From Protostelium mycophagum (Eukaryota; Evosea; Variosea; Protosteliida; Protosteliaceae), in NCBI GenBank assembly GCA_002081555.1, contig KV920974.1, positions 1 through 43,142 on the forward strand: 43,142 nt of DNA, read 5' to 3'. The position numbers and the translations under genes are program-made. Of the stretch, positions 33,101 through 43,142 are shown in pieces; positions within the stretch are counted from its first letter, which is position 1, and the number at the start of each line of letters is the position of its first letter. Under the pieces are notes generated by a model that was not told the DNA's origin, did not search any database, and saw nothing but the letters and a program-made list of their open reading frames with translations.

Positions 33101-34434
33101 CTCTACAAATTCCAAAAACTGAAAATATGAGGAGAATCACCTTGTGAACCTCACCTTTGCGACATTTTCGTGTGTTTTGTACAATGTTGAGTTGAAGGCT
33201 TTTACGAGGGAAATCCAGGTCCGGACGATGTACATCGCACCGTGGATATCAATCGATTCTTGTTCCAAAAACACCTTTCTCAGGAATTGTGTGAGACGGG
33301 GGAGGGAGTGATTTCCAGACAAACTCCCAAGCATGATATTCCATCCTGCGGGTTCCAAGTCGGCGGTCAACTTTGAAGCCGCAAAGTCGTAGATCTGAGG
33401 ATGTCAACTTGGCGTGCACGTCAAGAATCTTACCTCTTGGGAGATAGGGATGCTTGGTACAGTTCTGAACCACATCAAGGCGTAACACTTGGGGTGGATT
33501 TTCAGTATGGGATATGTGACCACCAGTTGCACCATCTTTTTGTATTCTGCCGATTCTGTCTCAAAAAGGGGCACTAAGGGAGTCAGACTGGGTGATGACG
33601 TCACACTTACAGAAGGCGGTCCAGTCGTTCCAAACCTGCTCTCTTTGCAGTTCGGTGGCGGCCTTCAACTCTTTCTCAAGACCTCTCAAGACGGCAGGTA
33701 AATGGTACTTGGCGATCTTGACCTTGGATAATTTCGAGTAATCGCGACACACCTTGTCCTTCAAATAATCCTCTACAAAAGCGGAGCTGCGGCGATTTAG
33801 ATGGGAATGTATTATTCAATTTGATCTCACCTGCAGCCATGAACAAAAGTAGCCGCGATGGTGGGCTCCTTTTGTTGAATGTCTGTGACGAACTTGTCGA
33901 CAAGAGATCTTCTGTTAGCAGCAATGGCCGTTCTGATCAATTCTAATCTGGTCATTGGAACTGCCTCTGTGAAAGTTCGGAAGACGGAGTTGTCGCTGTG
34001 ATATTCAACTAAAAATCAATCCTGAAATCTTACTCTGTCTCCAGGCGGATATAGTCTTTGATTGCCTTTTGTTTCATGAGGCGAGAGGAGGAGAGTACTT
34101 CTCGGCACAATAAGGGAATGTTCTTGCCACTGGCAGAGATCATAAAGATGGCCATCTGCTCCTCTGTAAAGTGACTCTCAACATCTCTTTCTGTGTTCGG
34201 TAATACATCTATAAAATCGTCGTCTGCCTCCTGTGATGGCAGGGTAATATACGTGTGTTGTCTCAAACTCTCAATCAATGGTAACAAGTTTGGGTTGTCT
34301 CTATGTTCGCGTCCGATCTGTGAAGCATACTCCAATCTCTTTTTGTATGAGAGATTCCTTGTTTCCGCAAGGAGCTGTTCTCTGGAAGGAAGAGGACGAG
34401 AGACAAACGTCTTAGAGGATGCTATTTTGCTCAT
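27155..34434 (-). CDS. Giant unrecognised helical-repeat protein with an RG-rich tail
   Basis: I do not recognise the family. The ATG at 34432-34434 begins MSKIASSKTFVSRPLPSREQ and then LSYKKRLEYASQIGREHRDN. More than 20 exons join in frame with mostly 35-60 nt introns, giving roughly 1900 residues. Throughout, the chain is built of amphipathic helical pairs of HEAT/ARM-like look (for example SLPRLTQFLRKVFLEQESID and DQLISLLTGKDQEALLELRD). There is no signal peptide, no membrane segment and no catalytic motif. The C-terminus changes to a Glu/Thr linker, a tandem NTWNTDNTWNTD, then ISARGRRISARGRGTRRF, an RG-rich end that suggests nucleic-acid binding or arginine methylation. One intron (about 32120-32150) appears to be only 23 nt. 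A large scaffold or nucleocytoplasmic factor is possible but is not shown. Confidence 0.7.
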
Positions 34435-35135
34435 GATCTCTTTGTGTTGTGAGATCAATGATCAATCGTGTTTCTGGTGTGTTGTTCGTTCACCGAATCA
34501 AACCTACAATTTACAACGACCTTGTTCCTCCTCATTGTAGACCGCGATACAACCCGACAAATAAATATATATCAGTCAAAAATAGAATGTTCACTACTGA
34601 ACATCAAGTCAGTGTCAGGCACGTGTTGTGCTACAGAGATAATAGGGGTGATGATCATTCCTTTTATTTACATATGCATAGAGATGTTAGACATGTCTAA
34701 GGGAGCTGACAACTAAGATGACAGAGGTTGTACTTTTGTCCCTCAAGACAGAAGATGACAGTACGGCCAACTGTGTCAAACGAAACAAAACAGCCACTTC
34801 GCATAAGTTCCATTATCACAATCACCTGGACCAAACAACCACGACCGGCTAAGAAGGTAAGATGACATTGATTGGTTTACATTTCTGGGATGAACATTCT
34901 AATGAAATCTGGTTTCATATTCGTGTCAGAAAGAGTTATCATTAAACAACAGCAACAACTAAAACACATTACACAATTTTAGAGGAGAGGAGTCAACCCA
35001 GAGTGATTAGCCTTGCTGACTTGATCATTTGGATGCATCCTTTTATCTGTATTAACCCAAACACCATAAATTTCATTTCCCACAAACAAAACAATTCTCC
35101 AGAGCTGATTAAAAAGGAATATCAATATTTCTTCA
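34435..35135. other. Longest gene-free stretch in the window (about 700 bases)
   Basis: AT-rich sequence upstream of the giant gene and downstream of the RabGAP gene. It contains short open frames on the plus strand (34449-34716) with poor composition. I see no tRNA or rRNA, no transposon ends and no tandem repeat. It most likely holds the promoter of the giant gene and the 3' UTR of the RabGAP gene. Confidence 0.5.
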
Positions 35136-38100
35136 TTATGTTAACAGTTCAGGCTTGAAGCTCTGCATAAAGTCCAATTCTCCCTCGTCATTGGCTGGTG
35201 ACCACAGTTGATGCATACAGTTGATATTATTACTCGCAACTAGCGGTGTCCCCAGCCCTTTTTCCCGCTCTTTTATGATTTCAAACTTGTATCGGTTGTA
35301 CAACTCGTTCACTGTCTCCAATGGGATGTCATCAAATTCTCCAAATGCGATCTGGAGCCGTTAAAATTTCTCCTTGAAGATATTCAAATCTGAGTGGCCT
35401 TTTGTCAGACAAACGCAAAGCGTCTTCTGAGGCAGTTTTTAAACTGCTCGTTCTGCTGCTTTGCGGCAGGTGTTTTATTTCGATATGTGCATTCTGTGTT
35501 GATCATCGATGAGTGGCCACAACTCACCGAGAAGAGCTTGTCACCGTCAATATTCTTTTGCTTCATAAGGTCCACGATGTGTTTCCCTTCATCTTCTTTC
35601 AGTATCTCCTCCTCTCTCAACTTGAACCACGCCAGGCCAAACTTGAAAAAGACTTCTCTGCCTTCGTAAAAGAAACAGTCCAAAATTCGGTTTGAGATCT
35701 GTGAGTGTCATTACATCGTTGTAGATGGAGTAGATGTGTACCTCGAGAGGTAAACAATTAACATATATACACATGAACCAGGGGAAAGAGATCAATTGTA
35801 TCGGGATGCCCACAGCTTCTAAATGCTGGTATATTTTGGGTAGATAAGTCTGTACAAGAACCTGTAAAAATTTAATTCACGCATTGAAAACATAATAAAA
35901 ATATGACCTCAAATACTCTCTGGTCAGCCATCGAGCCTATCATGGACGTCACGTAGTAATCGGGTAGTAACTCTTCGCAAATACTGGAAGTAAGCCAAAA
36001 TGCCTCTTCTTCGTTCATAAACAACAATATAGTGGCCGCAACGATATTCTGAAATGGTTTAGTATGTGGTCAAGTGATTGTATCATTGTAGTGCGGCAGG
36101 ATGTAAAATCAACATCGATTCTTAAAGATAATACAGATGTTGGGGCAGAGCCGCAGCTCCAATAAATAAAAACAGAAATTACGTCATCTACAATGATGTG
36201 AAAATCACCATAGACTGGCAGTATCCAATCGCTTGGTTCCTCCAGCTATATCCTGTCAGGACCCTTCTCAGTGATTGTATTCCTTCCGGAGTTTGGTAGA
36301 AAGGATGTTCCGGGAAACTTCTCGTAAGATCCTGTGAAATTTCAGATTCTTATAACAGACTTTTTGGCAGATTGTAGATGTGGAACGGAGATCCCTGACC
36401 TTTTCGATTTCTTTTATGGCGAGTGATTGTTGACCTTCGTAATAAACTAAAAGGTCCGCGAAGTGGTCTCTCATCAGGTTCATCTTGAAGATGGAGCCAG
36501 ACCATAATTGCCATAACTGTCCTCTAAGTGAAGGTGGTATCCCTTGCTGTTGAAATCAATACCTGAAGGCTGAAGTATTGTATTTGTCAAAAGAAACCGA
36601 GGCATTTGTGGGTTTACCACAATTCAAAACACTCCGACACGATTATATTTAATCAAACATCCTTAAATCGATTCCTGTAGCACAACCCGTATCGCATAGT
36701 TAATATTGATGCAAATACCTGTCTGACCATGAGCTTCAGCTTCTCATGCTTGAAATGTAAAGACACAAGTTGTTCCCTCCTCCTCTCCCAACTATTTCCC
36801 GCCAAAAGTCCTTCCGCAGAGAAATCGCTCGCGCTGACCCTTCCATTGGATGTCCTTCGAATATGTGATATGAGTCCTGTTTACCTTCAAATCTCGCCTT
36901 CTACAACATTGTAGACGGTTACCTTCGAAACTGTCACTTCCTTTGATCATGCTTGGTATTTTTCCGACCCATTGCTTGACTACCTCCTGCTCATACACGA
37001 TATCCTGTTCGGATAAATGCCCCTGCTTTATCTTCTGTGTCTATCTACAATCAGCCAAATGGGTTATCATTTTCCGTGAAATTTCACCTCCTTCGAGAGG
37101 ATCAACCTCCTCAAGGCTATCTCTTCGGGGGTCTGGAGGCGGTTCGACACATCTTTCCAGTTCATAAAACTGGCGCTTCTGTAATAATGAACTGGCCCTG
37201 TGCTGGCCTTTTTCAATATCTTTTTGCCCCAGTGTTCTTTTATCAAGGCGGCCGCTACTTCGAAATTCACAAAGGAGGTAAATTTGAACTTGTGCCTTGT
37301 CTTTGTGATGATGTATATGCACTTGGGTATGTCATTAGATGCCTCCATCTCCTTCACGATTGACGTCTTATCGAATGGTATGACAATCTACAACCAGTCA
37401 ATATTATTTATACTTTTACCTCGACATTAAAACACACAATAATAAATTATACTCACGTGGATCTCCTCATTATCTCCCTTGAAACAGGCAAAATTTTGTG
37501 ACAGTTGCAGTGTTCCTGGAACAATACGGGTCATCTTCTCGTTTGAATGTTCGGTTGTTGGCTCCTCATCATTTATGTCCCTCTGGGTAAACTCCACAAT
37601 CAGACAACATTTCTCCTCTGTCAAAATCAGCTTGAAATTTCTCCGAAATTTCCGAGCAATATCACCTTGGACGACCGTCTCTTCTAGTGGAACTCTAAAA
37701 GTCTGATGCAGGCTCTCGTTTAATTTCATGTTGTCTAATGCGGCGATGAGGGTCTCATGCAGCTCCATCCACTCGAGGAGGGTCCTCTCTCTTAACGCGG
37801 AAAATAGGTGTTTCTTCTCCACCACTGGGCTGAGATGGAAGTGTTGCTGTTGTCTTGTCTGTTGGTTCTGCAACTCGTTGGTCTCTAACTCTGCAAAACA
37901 TGAGTGATGTGTTGCGTTCTTTCGGGCTATCTTCGGCACTGTACCGACTCGGTTTTTGGCCAATGACCATAATTATAAGATGTTCACCAAGAAATATAAA
38001 TATAAAATAAACTTACCGTCTAATAGATGGTCTATTGTTATATGCCACAGATGGGACATCATCCGCACTGTCGTTTCCAAATCCGTAAGATTCTCAAAGA

Positions 38101-40824
38101 AGTGCTAAATCCCGTAAATCTCCCCGAAATTTCGATGAAAACTCACCTCAGTCCTATCTGTCATTCTGATTCTGATGCATTTGTTTTGTGATTTCTTCAT
38201 CTTGTTGTTAGTTGGAGAACCACAGATGATGGTATCAATGTGATCTTCTGGCTTCAGAAGTGAAATGACAGACATTTCACTGAATGATAATGTAGACAAA
38301 ATCTCGTCGTCGTTGTCGTCCGGGAAACCGTGGAAGTAAAGGCCTGGCGAGTTTAATTTTCAAAATGTGGATTTTGGCGGGAAAATTACCGTCGGAAGTG
38401 ACGTAGAGACCACCCTTTCTGCCCTCCGCCTCGTTTGGTGGATCCCAATGAGAATATGAACAAAGGCAATCTATTTTTAAATCACGATTTATTTTATTTC
38501 CGCATTTCAACATGATTTTACTGCAGATTCCTTTGCAATGATATGTGTTCATAGCTACAGCGAGAAAAAACATTGCAGAGTAGTTGTCGTCAAAACATAT
38601 TTTTCAACTCTGGATCATTCGGTGAAAAGACTCACATGCCAATAAATTATGCTCTGGTTGGTTGAATGTCTGGGAGAAAAAAGCCATGGCGAGTCTCTGT
38701 ACATATAGAGGTGATGTGATGTCCACTTCTGCTTCATCTTCGCTCAATACGTCTAATGCTTGGGATAATTGTTCCACGATCTCATCGGTAGATTGCTGTT
38801 CTATTTTTAGATATGACTGGTTGTAGTGCGTTAAATAATCGTGAATATATATGAAATTACCTCTAGCACATTCTCCGGGACAAAATTCTCTTCAGACTCA
38901 TTCAAGGTATCTGCTCTGTATTGTCTATACGTTGGGTCGTTCAAAAATTTGGGTATGATATCATCATATATTGTCTGTATGACGTCATCACACGTCATCA
39001 CAAGAAATTCACCTCCAGTACTGATTTCTGTATGGCATCAAAAGACTGTGGATTTAGGTTTGGGTTGAGTTCTATCAGATCGTCCTCAGATTCTTGTACA
39101 ACGGTGGAAGACACTGAAGTGATTGTGGTCATCTGTGGCTGGTCTCCAAAGGACTGTGGTATGGAGATGCTGCTCCTCCACAACCGCGAAAATAATCCGG
39201 GCTCTTTTTTTGGAACGATTTCGGGCATCCTGTGAGATTTCAGCGGGAGTTTGATGAAATTTCGAGGAAATATCACTTGAATTCTCTATGTGTAAAGACG
39301 TTGTTGGCAAGTTCTGGATCTACAGCGATGTAGTGTTGTGACCCCGGCTCCAGCATGTATTTTTTTATTATTTTAGGCGCCATCTCCGCACAGCTCGCCT
39401 TATTCAAGCTCTGAAAGATGTGTATGTCCATCCAAAATAACAAATGGGAGAGAGTGCCTTGCTGCTCAGTCGGCTGATTGAGGTAATATTGCAAGACACA
39501 ACCGAATCCTTTGTCCGTTCTCAGCATCACCTCCAATTGTTCTGCGAGTTTTCAGTTAAATTTCACCTGCGTATACAACGAACCTGAAGTGATGGTGCTT
39601 CCCCCCGAACTCCTCCTCAACTGAAATTCTGGTGATAAATTCGCGCTTGTGAGCGCGCTGCTGTCTGCCAGCTCTTCTGAGGAAGAGATGCTTGAGATCT
39701 GAAGACCTTGTATTCTTCTCGGCAGTGTTGGTGACGTCATCATGGGGGATTCTAGTGTTGGTGTCCTGGTCAAATAGTCTCCAACGCCTGTGAAATTTCA
39801 GCGGAATTTGAAAACATCAAGTAAAAAATTTATTTCTCAAAATAATGCCCTATTTACGCGCATGGAAGGATTAATTTAATTTGCAGCTCCATCTACAACT
39901 ACTCACCGATATTACTATTTCTGAGGTAACTAGAGGACGAATTTGGAGGGGTACTTGTGTAGTCATAGTCCTCCAGCGCTGGGCTCCGTCCTGAAGAATC
40001 CAGACGTCTAGGTTTGTCACCATCCCTGCTTCTGGACAACGGTAATTGTTCCATGAATTTCTTTCTCCTCTAAAGAGGTCATTCGTGATCACGAGATGAA
40101 AACGTACCGCCATCTGCTCGATATATAAATTTAAATTCTGTTGTGAGTCTGGTTCTGCCATGGCTAAGGATTCTATTTTATTTAATAGATATTGGTATAA
40201 TTCTTGTTCCTCATTGGCCACCATTGATTTCATAAATCGAACTGAGGCTGTAGAGTGTCATTTGGAAGTGAAAATGGAATCATGACATGAGTAAACTTAC
40301 ATCGAAAGAGGTGAAATTTGGCACGGCTTCTCTCTGTATGTGTGAGTGATGTTTTTGAAGAATAAATGGAGGGCAAATGACAGAACAATTCTTACCCTCC
40401 TCTGTGTGTTCTGTATATTCTTTGTTTGGGTCCATCATGTTATCTATGAATTGTCACAAAAAAAAGACACTCCACACCACTCACCTTCCAACCAAACCCA
40501 ATGTTTTCTGATAGCTGGTAAATTCTCTGCAATCGAAATGACAAAATAACCATTCTTTGTCTTTAAAAGTATTCTGTATGTGAAAGAAACATCTGCGCGG
40601 ATCTTTCTGCGGCTCTCCAAATCCAGTAAACGTTTTCTGGCAGAAGTCGTCTCCAATTCTTTTGTTCCAGATGAAGTGACCACTGAACCGCGTCTTTTAA
40701 GGGAGTGAGCAGAGGCAATGTCTGCTGCCTCCAAATGTTCCAGAAGAAAGAAGGGTTTCTCCTCTACAATGGTCCACTCTTTGAGCTCCTCCCCTTGAGT
40801 GATCTTATACGGAATGACCCACAT
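35136..40824 (-). CDS. TBC1D8/9-like RabGAP with an inserted RGS domain
   Basis: Rab GTPase-activating protein, probably at endomembranes. The ATG at 40822-40824 gives [28 protein letters not shown] and HWVWLEG, the N-terminal block of TBC1D8/9 proteins. Next comes a Ser-rich linker and an RGS domain in two parts. The first part (39273-39536) has [22 protein letters not shown] and [11 protein letters not shown]. The second (about 38925-39040) has [11 protein letters not shown] and [16 protein letters not shown], after a Ser/Pro-rich loop. Two GRAM-like regions follow ([10 protein letters not shown] near 38400; [15 protein letters not shown] near 37500). The TBC domain keeps both catalytic fingers, [13 protein letters not shown] (Arg) and AIGYCQSM (Gln), plus [18 protein letters not shown] and [14 protein letters not shown]. 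No EF hand is seen. The size of about 1500 residues exceeds TBC1D9 because of the insert. Confidence 0.88.
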
Positions 40825-41151
40825 GCCCTATGCAAGAGGTTCTCTTATGGCATGGGGATGAAAGGAGTTATCAAACAGTCTTTACACACGTAAAGACTCT
40901 GGTATTGTGCGTGTGATGCGAACCGTGCTGCGTTCAAATTGCGCAATCTCAAGTTTGCTCTGCCATTTACAACACAGGAACAATTTCACATTTCCGATCG
41001 ATGCATGGGTCCAGAAAATGGAATGGGATGTACAAAAAACAAGAGTGAGCATAAGCGTTAGATTTCATTGTTATTTACAATGGATTATTCTGCCCCTCTA
41101 TACTCTTAGAGTGACCCTCTCCCATTGTCATCTGGGTGATTTGTAACCGCT
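40825..41151. promoter_or_regulatory. Upstream region of the RabGAP gene
   Basis: About 330 bases between the RabGAP ATG and the Rab11 stop, both on the minus strand. No open frame with protein-like composition and no clear core promoter element was recognised. A CATTTACAACACAGG block at 40968-40982 resembles a splice acceptor on the plus strand but has no partner. Confidence 0.4.
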
Positions 41152-42002
<851 letters not shown>

Positions 42003-42279
42003 TAGTGATCGCTGAGAGAATTTAGACGCTAAATAAATATTTGCATTTGCTACCTCTTAAAAAGTAGTCGGTGTTGTTATGTCGATCTGGCTTGTTCTTG
42101 AGGAACGGCGGTTTCTCCCGGCCCTGGACAACCAAAAAGCGGGCACAATAACAAATTCGGTGGTTTCCTCATAGAAAATTCGTTTTCCACCGGACAGGCA
42201 AAAAATTCAATTTATTCGTGTAATTGTAGATCAACGACACCTCGAACGGCGAAACTTCAACGTGTGCAAAGACAATATC
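42003..42279. promoter_or_regulatory. Rab11 upstream region
   Basis: About 280 bases between the Rab11 ATG and the LEA-like gene stop. Stretches such as GGCGGTTTCTCCCGGCCCTGG (42108-42128) are more GC-rich than typical intergenic sequence here and could be part of a promoter or 5' UTR. Nothing further is recognised. Confidence 0.4.
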
Positions 42280-43142
42280 TTATTTATTTTCTTTTTCGAC
42301 AACCACGTTGTTGACCGGTTTCTGCTCAAAGTGAATACATTCAAAAGCTGACGTCTCACCTTCTCTTCTGATGGAGGCGGTCGAGCATCTCCACGGTTAT
42401 CGTCGAGAATACCATGATCTTGAATGTCTTCTTCGTTTTCCTTTGGTCTTTCTTGGCCCGCTTGTTCCACCTTCTCTCCATTTTCGAGGGCTTTTCCGGC
42501 CTTCTCCGCGGCACTGTTGATGGAGACCTTGGCTGTGTTCACAATTTCCTTCACCTTCTGTTCTCCTTTGTCGAGGATCTCCTTTGAATTCTCTTTGCCG
42601 CTCTCAATCGCCTCTCCCGCCTTCTGAATGGCATTGTTTGTCGAATTTTGAACTCCACTTGCGACCTCGTTTACTTTGTCTATGAGCTCCTCAGCTTTCT
42701 CCTTGCCATTCTCCACCATTTCTCCGGCCTTTTCGATGGCATTATTTGTTGAGTTTTGAACTGCATTTGCGACTTGGTTCACCTTTGCTCCGACTTTGTC
42801 TATGAGCTCCTCAGCTTTCTCCTTGCCGCTCTCCACTTTCTCAATGGCGTTGTTTGTTGAATTTTGAACTGCACTTGTGACTTGGCTTACTTTGTCCCCG
42901 GCTTTGTCTATGAGCTCCTCAGCTTTCTCCTTGCCGCTCTTCATACTTTCTTCCGCCTTTCCGGTGGCGTTGTTTGTTGCATTTTGAATCGCGCTTGTGA
43001 TCTCGTGCACTTTCTCCCCAGCTTTGTCTGTCAGCTCCTTTGCCTTGCCCTTGCCCTTCTCCATCACTGTCCCCGCCTTTTCGCTGGCATTGCTTGTTGG
43101 ATTTTGAATTGCACTTGCACCTTCCACAGCCTTTTGACCAGC
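42280..43142 (-). CDS. LEA-like amphipathic repeat protein, 5' end beyond window
   Basis: The coding sequence enters from the right edge and ends with TAA at 42280-42282 after a 38-nt intron (GTGAGA to GAGCAG, about 42319-42356). The protein consists of repeats of about 36-40 residues: KEKAEELIDKAGDKV, then a variant of NQVTSAVQNSTNNAIEKAGE. At least five copies are visible, fading towards an acidic, Pro-rich tail (DARPPPSEEKKPVNNVVVEK). At DNA level TATGAGCTCCTCAGCTTTCT recurs at about 42681, 42801 and 42909, so the array is expanding by duplication. The Ala/Lys/Glu-rich amphipathic pattern with a conserved Asn/Thr stretch resembles group 3 LEA proteins, which protect membranes and proteins during drying; apolipoprotein-like lipid binding is an alternative. 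Confidence 0.65.
42481..43142 (-). repeat. Coding tandem repeat with unit of 108-120 bp
   Basis: The unit includes the near-invariant stretch TTTGTCTATGAGCTCCTCAG on the plus strand and recurs at spacings of about 120, 108 and 120 bases (near 42677, 42797, 42905 and a diverged copy near 43024). Unit lengths are multiples of three, so the frame is kept. Confidence 0.85.

Noticed and set aside
42231-42356. Continuous reading of the LEA-like frame to a later stop at 42231
   Set aside because: It ignores a good GTGAGA-GAGCAG intron; removing it gives a natural acidic ending (NNVVVEKENK) and a stop at 42280.

Overview
The window is nuclear DNA of a compact eukaryotic genome. Genes are split by many very short introns, mostly about 35-60 nt and some apparently only 22-31 nt. 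TAA, TAG and TGA all act as ordinary stops, so the standard code fits. Several products are eukaryote-specific: a U4/U6.U5 snRNP 27K protein, the Rpt5 proteasome ATPase, poly(ADP-ribose) glycohydrolase, Rab11, a TBC1D8/9-type RabGAP and a bifunctional glycogen debranching enzyme. A probable ciliary dynein-regulatory-complex subunit suggests the organism makes motile cilia. I cannot name the species. A ciliated protist, early-branching fungal relative or very compact small animal would all fit. A run of exactly 100 Ns (20677-20776) shows this is an assembled scaffold.

Layout: 209-933 (+) end of an unrecognised gene, whose last bases are caught in a tandem duplication (about 910-1386). 1884-2989 (-) secreted class 3 lipase. 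3304-5743 (-) PARG, head-to-head with 5835-6663 (+) SNRNP27 across 91 bp. 6694-7448 (-) PSI-domain membrane protein. 7937-11295 (-) oligopeptidase B, just downstream of 11369-17174 (-) glycogen debranching enzyme. 17616-17944 (-) small coiled-coil protein. 18084-19981 (-) highly charged helical protein, head-to-head with 20542-22237 (+) PSMC3/Rpt5. 22263-23503 (-) secreted HAD phosphatase, converging on PSMC3 with 25 bp between the stops. About 23673-23924 (+) small unrecognised gene. 24183-24791 (-) DRC12-like coiled coil. 24892-25595 (-) secreted Cys/Met-rich protein. 25895-26756 (+) unrecognised gene. 27155-34434 (-) giant unrecognised helical-repeat-like protein, possibly extending to 26697. 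35136-40824 (-) TBC1D8/9-like RabGAP carrying a split RGS domain. 41152-42002 (-) Rab11. 42280 to beyond the right edge (-) LEA-like repeat protein.

The genes do not form one pathway. Recognisable themes are glycogen breakdown beside a serine peptidase, Rab trafficking (RabGAP next to Rab11), ADP-ribose and splicing housekeeping, and secreted hydrolases and metal-binding-like proteins. The least ordinary things here are the RGS domain inside a TBC1D8/9 scaffold, the free-standing Cys/Met-rich secreted protein, the tiny introns, and three short sequence motifs concentrated in introns (TGAAATTTCA, TGACGTCA, GTTGTAGAT). All gene models are hand-spliced from reading frame, GT-AG (rarely GC-AG) borders and family conservation, so internal exon borders may be off by a few bases.
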